DNA from: Maribellus maritimus
GTDB taxonomy: Bacteria; Bacteroidota; Bacteroidia; Bacteroidales; Prolixibacteraceae
NCBI RefSeq assembly: GCF_022267315.1
Contig: NZ_JAIKLE010000017.1
Location: forward strand, 86,315-150,314
DNA: 64,000 nt
Direction: 5' to 3'
Below are positions 47,921 through 55,609 of the stretch, piece after piece. Each line of letters opens with the position of its first letter. The stretch's first letter is position 1. The notes under the pieces are model-generated. The model ran no database searches. It was not told the DNA's origin and saw only the letters and a program-made list of their open reading frames with translations. Position numbers and translations under genes: made by a program.

Positions 47921-47995
47921 TTTGTTACAGAAGCTTTTTTCTTGAAAATTTCCTGTAACAAACATAAGTCTCTGATTTGTCGCATTTTGTCACAG
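47921..47995. promoter_or_regulatory. Three TTTGTYACAG motifs, candidate recombinase arm sites
   Basis: TTTGTTACAG at 47921-47930 (+), its exact reverse complement at 47953-47962, and TTTGTCACAG at 47986-47995 (+). The start-to-start distances are 32 and 33 bp, about three helical turns. They lie between the tRNA terminator and the integrase start, as arm-type or regulatory sites would. Confidence 0.55.
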
Positions 47996-48042
47996 CATAG
48001 CTCGATAGGTTAATGTAGTTTTAAACGTTAATTTTTAGCAAA

Positions 48043-49269
48043 ATGAGTGACAATTTTAAGATTTTCTTCTACCCTAGGAAAAACTATGTAAACAAGAATG
48101 GAGAGGTAAGTATCAGGGTATTTCTTACTTTGAACGGGGAACGAGCCCCGTTTACCTCAGAAATCACCACCCCAATTGAACTTTGGGATGATGAAGAAAA
48201 CCGTGCATCTGGTGATTCAAAACAAGCGCTTGTTATAAATGAGAAGTTGGACGATTTAAAGGCTGAACTAAAATTTCATTATAAGGAGCTAAAACGACAT
48301 GATGTTTTGGTTACTGCCGAACAAATAAGGGAAGCTTATTTAGGAACGACTGTAAAGAACTATAAATTATTGGAAACTTTTAAAGAGTATAATGATAGTT
48401 TGAGTAAACGGGAGGGCAAAGATTTATCATCAGCTACTGTCTCAAAGTATAAGCGCACATACAAGCGTCTGACGGAGTATATTAAGGAAAAACACAAGAG
48501 GAGTGACATCTCATTTCGTCAGGTTAACTATAGTTTTATAAAGGGATTTGATGATTATTTGACTACCACCTGGAATTGTGATACAAATACCAAAGTGAAG
48601 TACCTCCAGCACGTAAAAACAATTGTAACCATTGCACGCAATAATAATTGGATTTCATCCGATCCATTCTCAAATTTTAAGATTAAAAGAAAAAAATCTG
48701 ATCGCGGATATCTGACTCAAGATGAATTGGTTGCCATGATGCGAAAAAAGTTTAACGTTAAACGTCTTGAACAGGTTCGGGACGTTTTTGTCTTCTGTTG
48801 TTTTACCGGACTTTCATATATAGATGTCAAGAATTTAAAGAATGAACATATTCAAAAAGCCTTTGATGGAACATTCTGGATAAGAAAGAAAAGGGAAAAA
48901 ACCGGAGTGCAATCCGATGTTTTAATGCTGAAAATAGCAAAACTTATCTTGGATAAATACAAAGGGATGTCAGGTGATGGTTATGTCCTTCCTGTAATTA
49001 GCAATCAGAACATTAATGGATATTTAAAAGAAATCGCTGACGTTTGTGGTATTGAGAAAAACCTAACTTTTCATCTGGCCAGGCATACTTTTGCCACGAC
49101 AGTTACATTAGCTAAGGGAGTTCCTTTAGAAACGGTTAGTAAGATGTTAGGTCATACAAGTTTAAAAACTACCCAAATATACGCTCGGATTACTGATCAG
49201 AAAATCGGGCATGACATGAAAAACCTTTCCAAAAATCTTGGTTCAATGGGAAATGCATTTAAACCATAA
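48043..49269 (+). CDS. Tyrosine recombinase (integrase) of the conjugative-transposon type
   Basis: 408 aa. N-terminal arm-binding domain (about 1-95, FYPRKNYVNKNGEVSIRVFLTLNGER), a SAM-like core-binding domain (about 110-205), and a catalytic domain (about 220-400). Catalytic residues: Arg in the CCFTGLSYIDV segment region, HLARHTFATTV (HXXR), LGHTSLKTTQIYARI (the His/Trp-position His and the nucleophilic Tyr). It lies 256 bp beyond the tRNA and points away from it, the usual arrangement for tRNA-targeted elements. It should catalyse integration and excision. The ORF6N gene follows after 7 bp. Confidence 0.95.
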   Translation: MSDNFKIFFYPRKNYVNKNGEVSIRVFLTLNGERAPFTSEITTPIELWDDEENRASGDSKQALVINEKLDDLKAELKFHYKELKRHDVLVTAEQIREAYLGTTVKNYKLLETFKEYNDSLSKREGKDLSSATVSKYKRTYKRLTEYIKEKHKRSDISFRQVNYSFIKGFDDYLTTTWNCDTNTKVKYLQHVKTIVTIARNNNWISSDPFSNFKIKRKKSDRGYLTQDELVAMMRKKFNVKRLEQVRDVFVFCCFTGLSYIDVKNLKNEHIQKAFDGTFWIRKKREKTGVQSDVLMLKIAKLILDKYKGMSGDGYVLPVISNQNINGYLKEIADVCGIEKNLTFHLARHTFATTVTLAKGVPLETVSKMLGHTSLKTTQIYARITDQKIGHDMKNLSKNLGSMGNAFKP

Positions 49270-49276
49270 AAATTTT

Positions 49277-49786
49277 ATGATGGAACTCCAATTAATACAA
49301 GAAAAGATATTTGAAATTAGAGGCAATCGGGTTATGCTTGATTTTGACCTTGCTGAATTGTACCAGGTAGAGACAAGGGCTTTAAAACAAGCTGTCAGAC
49401 GTAATCTGAATCGGTTTCCAGGCGATTTTATGTTTCAACTTACAAAAGATGAATGGACAGAGCTTATCACAATTTGTGATAAGCTTCCAAAATCTGTTAA
49501 ATATAGTCCGGCCTTACCTTTGGCGTTTACCGAGCAGGGCGTTGCCATGCTCTCCAGTGTACTCCGCTCTCAATCGGCAATAGAAATTAATATTTCAATT
49601 ATGCGTGCATTTGTTTTAATGCGCCAACTCGCTTTAGGATATGATGAGCTTTTGAAAAAAATTGAACAATTGGAAGTCAATACTAACCTTCAATTCTCGG
49701 AAATTTATCAGGCATTAACTGAGCTAATGAAAGAACCTGAAAAGATTGAGCGAAATCCGATTGGATATAAGACAAGAAAAAATTAG
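49277..49786 (+). CDS. ORF6N-domain protein
   Basis: 169 aa from the ATG at 49277 (a second ATG follows immediately). An upstream start inside the integrase gene is unlikely. The ORF6N domain is clear: KIFEIRGNRVMLDFDLAELYQVETRALKQAVRRNLNRFPGDFMFQLTKDE and LPLAFTEQGVAMLSSVLRSQSAIEINI. The C-terminal 40 residues form a coiled coil. Such proteins are DNA-binding antirepressor-like factors common on phages and integrative elements. Likely co-transcribed with the integrase and may affect excision or gene control. Confidence 0.9.
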   Translation: MMELQLIQEKIFEIRGNRVMLDFDLAELYQVETRALKQAVRRNLNRFPGDFMFQLTKDEWTELITICDKLPKSVKYSPALPLAFTEQGVAMLSSVLRSQSAIEINISIMRAFVLMRQLALGYDELLKKIEQLEVNTNLQFSEIYQALTELMKEPEKIERNPIGYKTRKN

Positions 49787-49806
49787 TTTAAGTGGTGATA
49801 TTTAGG

Positions 49807-49822
49807 GCAGTTAATTAACTGC
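49807..49822. terminator. Perfect 16-bp palindrome between convergent genes
   Basis: GCAGTT-AATT-AACTGC lies between the ORF6N gene (+) and the membrane-protein gene (-). It may act as a weak two-way terminator, though the T-tract on the + side is not adjacent. Confidence 0.4.
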
Positions 49823-49833
49823 ATATAATGACA

Positions 49834-50502
49834 TTATTTTTTGTCGTTTAGTTTATGTGGATTATTGTATTCAAAATTTCGAATTGAAAATGAAAATAAA
49901 GCTTCACCTTTATCATTCGTACATACTTCTCGTTCAGAACTTCTTTTTTCTTTTCGCATTATGTAAGAAAAATATAACGTAAAGATTGTGAGCGGGATAG
50001 TAACATAGTCAATATCTTTTATCGTTCCTGAAAATGAAATGTGTTGAATCCAATAGTTTATTGCAAGCATAACCCAGATCCCCATTACGAACTGGCTAAT
50101 CCTAATATTAACTTTGGAAACAGAGTAAGCTGATTTATCAAGAACTGTTTTATATATAGGACCGGTAATTTTTTCTTCCAGCATATCTATATGTTTTTCC
50201 CAATTTTCTTGCCACTTTTTACTACCAATATTGGCAAAGTACCATGCAAGAGAGAAAATAAATCCAAGGCATGTAACAATATATTCTGCTTGAGTAAAAC
50301 CAGTTTCAGTCTTAACCAAGATGAAATAACCAGCGAACGAAGCTGCTATAAAGCCCCAAAAGTAAGTTGCTCTTTTCCAGTAAAGTTCTATCTCAAAATC
50401 CCGATTTTTCCACGCTCGTTCCAATGCCAAATAATGTTTTGAGGTTCGCTCTTCAGACTTGCCAGAAAACTGTTCATAATATTCTTCTTCGCTTAAATGC
50501 AT
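49834..50502 (-). CDS. Four-helix membrane protein coupled to HsdR, function unknown
   Basis: 222 aa. The soluble N-terminus (about 1-45) is acidic and helical (EEYYEQFSGKSEERTSKH). Four predicted transmembrane helices follow: YFWGFIAASFAGYFILV, YIVTCLGFIFSLAWYFANI, QFVMGIWVMLAINYWI and VTIPLTIFTLYFSYIM. A cytoplasmic loop of about 55 residues separates helices 2 and 3, and the tail is soluble. The segment LYWKRATYFWGF is one I associate with Bacteroidota membrane proteins found near defence genes, but I know no characterised function. It starts only 2 bp after the HsdR stop, so it is translationally coupled and last in the restriction operon. Inference: an effector or accessory part of that system. 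Confidence 0.75.
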   Translation of the reverse strand: MHLSEEEYYEQFSGKSEERTSKHYLALERAWKNRDFEIELYWKRATYFWGFIAASFAGYFILVKTETGFTQAEYIVTCLGFIFSLAWYFANIGSKKWQENWEKHIDMLEEKITGPIYKTVLDKSAYSVSKVNIRISQFVMGIWVMLAINYWIQHISFSGTIKDIDYVTIPLTIFTLYFSYIMRKEKRSSEREVCTNDKGEALFSFSIRNFEYNNPHKLNDKK

Positions 50503-50504
50503 TG

Positions 50505-53500
50505 CTATGAATTTAAATATTTCATTACCTCTACCGGGTTATTCATTATTTCAGGATTCTTATCCAACTTTATAACTTGCTCCATAGTCAATTTTAATAT
50601 TACAACATTTGGAATGTTATCGACAGTTGTTTTAATGATAATAAGGGAATCCATTTTAATAGCTGCATTCGGAAACTCTTTGACGGCATCCATCAGGGCT
50701 TTTGCTGCTTCGCTATTATTTTTGGTTACTTCTGATTGAACTTTCTCCAAATATGCTAATTCCAGGGCTTTTTTGCCTTTATCAATCAATTCCTTTGCCT
50801 CTTTGCTGTTTGCAGCTTTCCTGGTAAACACTATACCTTTTCTTATCCATGAGCCTTGTTGAAATTCTCCCAGACTAATAAAATCAAATCCTAAAATTTC
50901 AGCAAAATCTTTATATGCGATAAACGTATTTTCAGCTTGAATATAATTGTCTGAATCTAAAAACATATAACCAGTATGTCTCAATATAAATTCAGTCGGA
51001 GCTTCAGCTGCAATACTTAGTTGGTCATTTTGTGAATAATCTTTTGTTTTTAATGTTCTTTCAAAGTCATCGCAAAGTTGGTTTAGACTATCCTGGGTTT
51101 CTCTAATGAAAAACTCTCCAAGGTCTTTGTTTCTGCGAATAAACTTGCGATAAATCTTTGCAAAGTCATCGTATATTTCTTCTGAGTCAAATGCAGAACC
51201 ATCGTCCTGAATTTTTGCGATAACTCTTATCCCGGAGCTGTCATTTCTCAGGTAGTCGAAAAACAAATCAATTTTAGATTCAAAGTCTTTAATGAGTTCC
51301 TCAATGGCTTCTTCTTCCTGGTTTCTTTTCTCAATAACCTTCAGGATGTTGTATTTGTATTGGTTATCAGAAGCACCATTAGAACCCCCTGTTACTGCTT
51401 TCTTGCCTTCTTTAACTTTTTGTTTTACAGGAGCAACAATACCAATTTTGTTATCAAAATAGATTTCTACATCGTCTATTATTTCATCCTGCCTATTGAT
51501 ATTGTTGTATTCATTATTGAATCTTCTCCAGAAATTGAGAAAGTGTTCTTCACTATACTTTTTATCTAAATGAATGACAAACTCAATAAGATTAAGGATT
51601 CTGAAATATTGATTGATTTTTGATTTTAACTCTTTCGATTCTTTCGGATTCCCAGTGATATAATCCGAGAAGCTGTTTTCGAGTTCAATAATGGTTTCGA
51701 TATTTTTATCTCCGCTTTCGTATTTAGTAAAAGCTTCGAAATGATTTAAAAACAATGAGTGCTGTTTTAAATCCTGATAAAATATATCAAGCTTTTCTTC
51801 ATCTCCCAGAGGGTCAAAGTCTGATACAACGACATTACTAAAATGCTCAAAGGCTGCTTTTATATTTTCTACATTGATGTTCTTGTAAGAGAAATCAATG
51901 ATTTTACAGTCGTTTTTATATTTGGTTGTTCGGTTAACCCTGGAAATTGTTTGAATTGCGTTAATGCTCCTGATTTCTTTATCCAAAAACAGGGTGTGCA
52001 ACTTGGGTTCATCAAAGCCAGTTTGAAGCTTATCTACGACGATTATCAGCCCATTCTTTTTTATGGCGAAGTTTTGCAATACCTTTTCTTCTGATATGCC
52101 ACCGTTCAATGAGTTTGAGCTTGGATAATCCTGACTCTCGCTATAAACAATATACACCGGCGCATCTTTAAAACGCTCGTATTTCTTTTCTTTGGTTATT
52201 TCGCTGAAATACTGTTCTGTATATTTTTTATATCGGATAGCTGCTTTTATGGAAGATACGGCCAACATGGCTTTAGCAGTTCCTCTGATTTGATGATAAA
52301 CAGTAGAAACTAAGCGTTCAACAACAAATTTTGAAACAGCTTTAATCCGCTCATCATTCTCATATATTTTTTTCTTTCGAATGGCGTATTTCCTGCCGTA
52401 TTCATCAATACCAGTATCGATATCGTCTGGTATGGTTTCGTACCCAAAATCACCTTCAAAACCTTTTATTTCACTATCCGGCAGTTCAAAGAACATTTTG
52501 GCAGAAACGGGCACAATTCCTTTTATGGGATTTAGAATATACCCGTCTTCAATGGCTTCCCGCATTGTATAATAATCAAACGGAACCCATATTTTCTCAG
52601 CTTCGGCATATTTATTAAACTCACCGAACCTTGCTAATGAGTGGTCGCTTGGGGTAGCAGTAAAACCAATGATGAGATTTTTTTTCTGTTGCTGCTTCTT
52701 ATAGCTATTGTTGTTATCAAAACTGCTTTGCAATTCATCAAACAATGAAATCATTTCTTCATGCTGAACTCCACTGTTGCTCCGGTGAATCTCATCAATC
52801 AAAAAAGCAATACGAAGTGAAGCCAGTTTTTTTACAATTTCAGGAGCTAAAACATCTTTAATGGTTGTAAACTTCTGAACATTAACAACTACAATTCGGG
52901 TATCACTATTTAAAGCCTTTAAGAAGGACTTTTTGTCGTTGGCTTCAATGAACATCTTATTGCTGATGTTCATGTTAAACATTTTTGAATCCAATTGGTC
53001 ACGCAGTTGCACCCTGTCAACGACCAACATTACTTTATCGTAAACGTAATGGCTGTTTTTTCGCAGGTCTTTTAATTGCAGTGCTGTCCACCCTATAATG
53101 TTGCTTTTACCAAATCCGGCGGCATATTGAAGCAATAAAGAATAAACCGTTTTATTGTTCTGGTACTTTTGCCTTTTGGTAATCAGTTCTTCGGCTTGCT
53201 TTTCTCCAACTCCTTTTGCTTTTAGTTCTTTGCGAAGTTTATTGATGAAATAATCGGGTTCGTTCTCATGTGACAGAAATTCATCGATTTTACTGAGTAT
53301 TTTATCTGTGCCAAATTTTTGTTTGGGGCGTGGAGAAATCAACCGACCATCGTTGTGTTTGTATTCCTTGGTTTTACTGCCTTCTTTTTTTATTAATTCT
53401 CTTTCTATGAAATTATAATAGAGTATTTCGCGCTCTATCATTTTCTTATCGTACAAAGCCTTAAATACTTCTTCAAACCGTTCGGTTTTTGTTCCTTTCG

Positions 53501-54305
53501 GATTTCTTAGAGGATAGGTTTTAAAGTCTTTTAGAAGCTTTTTGTTGTAATCGTCGAAGTCGTAACTATGGTCTGAAACTTTATTTTTTATTTCATCGAA
53601 CTGATTGGCAATATTTCGAATAATGTAGGTCTCATTAATATCGGTTGATGTTATGTGAATGGCTTTTTCAAAAATCTTTAGAAAATCTTTGCGGATACTA
53701 AATGACAAGTCGTTATTGTCAGCTATGACCAGGTATTCCTGTACTGCATTTAAATAATCTTTGGCAACTTTATTTCTCCCGTTTCTTCTGGCATTTTGGT
53801 TATTGTAATTGCTTTTTAATTCGCTGTAACCTAAGTATATTCCATTCAGGAAAAAAGACAGGTCAGGGCGAAAAGAAAAACGTTGTTTGTCTTGAAATCG
53901 GAAAGTGTAAGGAAGTTCCTGCACAACAGAAAAAATATTTTCATCAAATAGTTTGTCTTCGTATGTTTCGCTTCCACTTGGATAAAACAAATGCAGTTTT
54001 ATTCCTTCAAAAGTTACCGATTTGTTGTTGTTTATAAATATGGCCATGTTCATGGATTCCTTAACACGTTGGTTCAGGAAATCCATAAATTCAGTTAATA
54101 GTTTCTTTTCGTCGCCAAACTTCCGTAAAAGCTTCCGGTAGTTATCCCTGTTGAGTGTTGTGTCGCTAATAAATTGCTTTAAGTCTTCAACAATAAAAAA
54201 CTGTGGTGAAACGGTGTTGGCTTTTACTTCTTTGTATTGCAAACCATCGGAGCGTTCACATAAAAAGTTGACCAAGTATTTGTCTTGTAAATCTAGTTCA
54301 TTCAT
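50505..54305 (-). CDS. hsdR: Type I restriction enzyme, R (motor and nuclease) subunit
   Basis: 1266 aa, longer than the usual 1000-1100. The N-terminal nuclease is of PD-(D/E)XK type: RPDLSFFLNG near 147 and ELK near 163. The SF2 helicase motifs are AAGFGKSN near 396 (motif I), DEIH near 502 (motif II), FTATPSD near 547 (III), and VVDKLQTGFDEPKL with ISRVNRTTKYK (V-VI). The C-terminal 300 residues are helical, for assembly with HsdM/S. It overlaps hsdS by 4 bp. It translocates DNA and cleaves at unmodified sites. No truncation is seen. Confidence 0.96.
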   Translation of the reverse strand: MNELDLQDKYLVNFLCERSDGLQYKEVKANTVSPQFFIVEDLKQFISDTTLNRDNYRKLLRKFGDEKKLLTEFMDFLNQRVKESMNMAIFINNNKSVTFEGIKLHLFYPSGSETYEDKLFDENIFSVVQELPYTFRFQDKQRFSFRPDLSFFLNGIYLGYSELKSNYNNQNARRNGRNKVAKDYLNAVQEYLVIADNNDLSFSIRKDFLKIFEKAIHITSTDINETYIIRNIANQFDEIKNKVSDHSYDFDDYNKKLLKDFKTYPLRNPKGTKTERFEEVFKALYDKKMIEREILYYNFIERELIKKEGSKTKEYKHNDGRLISPRPKQKFGTDKILSKIDEFLSHENEPDYFINKLRKELKAKGVGEKQAEELITKRQKYQNNKTVYSLLLQYAAGFGKSNIIGWTALQLKDLRKNSHYVYDKVMLVVDRVQLRDQLDSKMFNMNISNKMFIEANDKKSFLKALNSDTRIVVVNVQKFTTIKDVLAPEIVKKLASLRIAFLIDEIHRSNSGVQHEEMISLFDELQSSFDNNNSYKKQQQKKNLIIGFTATPSDHSLARFGEFNKYAEAEKIWVPFDYYTMREAIEDGYILNPIKGIVPVSAKMFFELPDSEIKGFEGDFGYETIPDDIDTGIDEYGRKYAIRKKKIYENDERIKAVSKFVVERLVSTVYHQIRGTAKAMLAVSSIKAAIRYKKYTEQYFSEITKEKKYERFKDAPVYIVYSESQDYPSSNSLNGGISEEKVLQNFAIKKNGLIIVVDKLQTGFDEPKLHTLFLDKEIRSINAIQTISRVNRTTKYKNDCKIIDFSYKNINVENIKAAFEHFSNVVVSDFDPLGDEEKLDIFYQDLKQHSLFLNHFEAFTKYESGDKNIETIIELENSFSDYITGNPKESKELKSKINQYFRILNLIEFVIHLDKKYSEEHFLNFWRRFNNEYNNINRQDEIIDDVEIYFDNKIGIVAPVKQKVKEGKKAVTGGSNGASDNQYKYNILKVIEKRNQEEEAIEELIKDFESKIDLFFDYLRNDSSGIRVIAKIQDDGSAFDSEEIYDDFAKIYRKFIRRNKDLGEFFIRETQDSLNQLCDDFERTLKTKDYSQNDQLSIAAEAPTEFILRHTGYMFLDSDNYIQAENTFIAYKDFAEILGFDFISLGEFQQGSWIRKGIVFTRKAANSKEAKELIDKGKKALELAYLEKVQSEVTKNNSEAAKALMDAVKEFPNAAIKMDSLIIIKTTVDNIPNVVILKLTMEQVIKLDKNPEIMNNPVEVMKYLNS

Positions 54306-55609
54306 GGTTCGGTTACTTTTATTTTACCGGTTACAACATCATTAATCAAGGTTTTTCGAAGCTCTTTTAATGTTTCTATCTGATTTTGGATATTGCCGAT
54401 TATTTGGTCGATTTTTAATGTCTTGTCATCTAGATATTTTGCTATTTGCCTTTGCTCTTGTTTGGGTGGAATAATAATTTTTATGCTTTTGAAGTCATCA
54501 AATTTCATTGATTGCCTCATGCTTCCTCCTTGTGAGTAAAAGACCTTTTTTATATCGTATGAGTGTAATAAATAAAAGACAAAACTCGAACATATTGATT
54601 TGTGAAATATTAATCCAAGATATGCTGAAGTTATAATACCTTTCTCATGAACGAGTCCTACCCTTAAACTTTTTTTATCATTTTGAAGGTCTGTTAATCT
54701 TAAAATTATGTAGCCTTTTTCTACAATTTGGTAACTGTCAAATGATTTTGGCAGTAATCCAAATGCTGTTTCAAAATCTTTTATTACAATGTTTCCATAA
54801 CTTAAGGATAGTAAATTTGTCTCCTTTAAAAGGATATTCTTCCTTTTGTTTTGCTTGCAGATATCAGTTGTTCTTTTTATTTCCCAATGTTCAGGAATCA
54901 TCCCAATCCAATTAATGCCGCTATCTTTTAGCTTTATATTTTTTTCTAACCCACGACAAACAGTTGCACCAATTAGGCTTCTACGGAGTTCTTGATAATG
55001 GATGATTTTTTGTTCTAACAGATTAATCTTTTTATCAATAGCCGTGGTTTTATGGTCAAGGAAGTTGGCTATTTGCTTTTGTTCTGTTTGATTAGGAATT
55101 AATACAGGAATATTCAGTAACTGACCCATATTTAAAGCTTCTTTCGATGAGCCTGCCTGAATCATCATTATATGGTCCTTTATAAAAGGTGACTTTAAAT
55201 AAAAAGAAAGAAAATCGACCTTCCTTTTCTTTATTCTGAGGAAAATAATATGCTGATTAATATTTGCCTTTTTTAGGTTCTCAGGAACAACACAAGTTCT
55301 TCCAATTGACGCTCCTGTTATATTTATTAATATATCAAAGGGCTTTAATTGTGACCCTTTCATTTTTTTATTTGTTTCTTCATCAATGAACGAAACATCT
55401 TCAATTCGGAGTCCGTCATCATAGACGTTCTGACTTCTTAACAAAGGGATGCCACTTTCTACGTACACTTCACTGCCTCCTTTAGGAGTAACTCCACTAC
55501 CAATCCTTATAACTAAATCCTTAATTCTGAGAACACTCCATCCTGAAGGGGTTTGTCCCAAATTAAGAACTTGTTCATCATTATATAATTTGTATTCTTT
55601 AATGTTCAT
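54302..55609 (-). CDS. hsdS: Type I restriction enzyme, S (specificity) subunit
   Basis: 435 aa with the usual two target-recognition domains, each preceding a helical conserved region. TRD 1 starts about 20 (GWSVLRIKDLVIRIGSGVTPKGG) and ends at PNQTEQKQIANFLDHKTTAIDKKI. TRD 2 starts about 215 (SGINWIGMIPEHWEIKRTTDICKQN) and ends at PPKQEQRQIAKYLDDKTLKIDQII. The two conserved repeats (TEQKQIANFLD and QEQRQIAKYLD) give the internal symmetry of HsdS. It determines a bipartite target. The overlaps with hsdM and hsdR are 4 bp each. No second partial hsdS is present for recombination. Confidence 0.96.
   Translation of the reverse strand: MNIKEYKLYNDEQVLNLGQTPSGWSVLRIKDLVIRIGSGVTPKGGSEVYVESGIPLLRSQNVYDDGLRIEDVSFIDEETNKKMKGSQLKPFDILINITGASIGRTCVVPENLKKANINQHIIFLRIKKRKVDFLSFYLKSPFIKDHIMMIQAGSSKEALNMGQLLNIPVLIPNQTEQKQIANFLDHKTTAIDKKINLLEQKIIHYQELRRSLIGATVCRGLEKNIKLKDSGINWIGMIPEHWEIKRTTDICKQNKRKNILLKETNLLSLSYGNIVIKDFETAFGLLPKSFDSYQIVEKGYIILRLTDLQNDKKSLRVGLVHEKGIITSAYLGLIFHKSICSSFVFYLLHSYDIKKVFYSQGGSMRQSMKFDDFKSIKIIIPPKQEQRQIAKYLDDKTLKIDQIIGNIQNQIETLKELRKTLINDVVTGKIKVTEP

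Noticed and set aside
54302..55609. hsdS switching by recombination (shufflon)
   Set aside because: Only one hsdS with two target domains is present. No partial copies or inverted repeats are visible, and the nearby recombinase is explained by the tRNA site.
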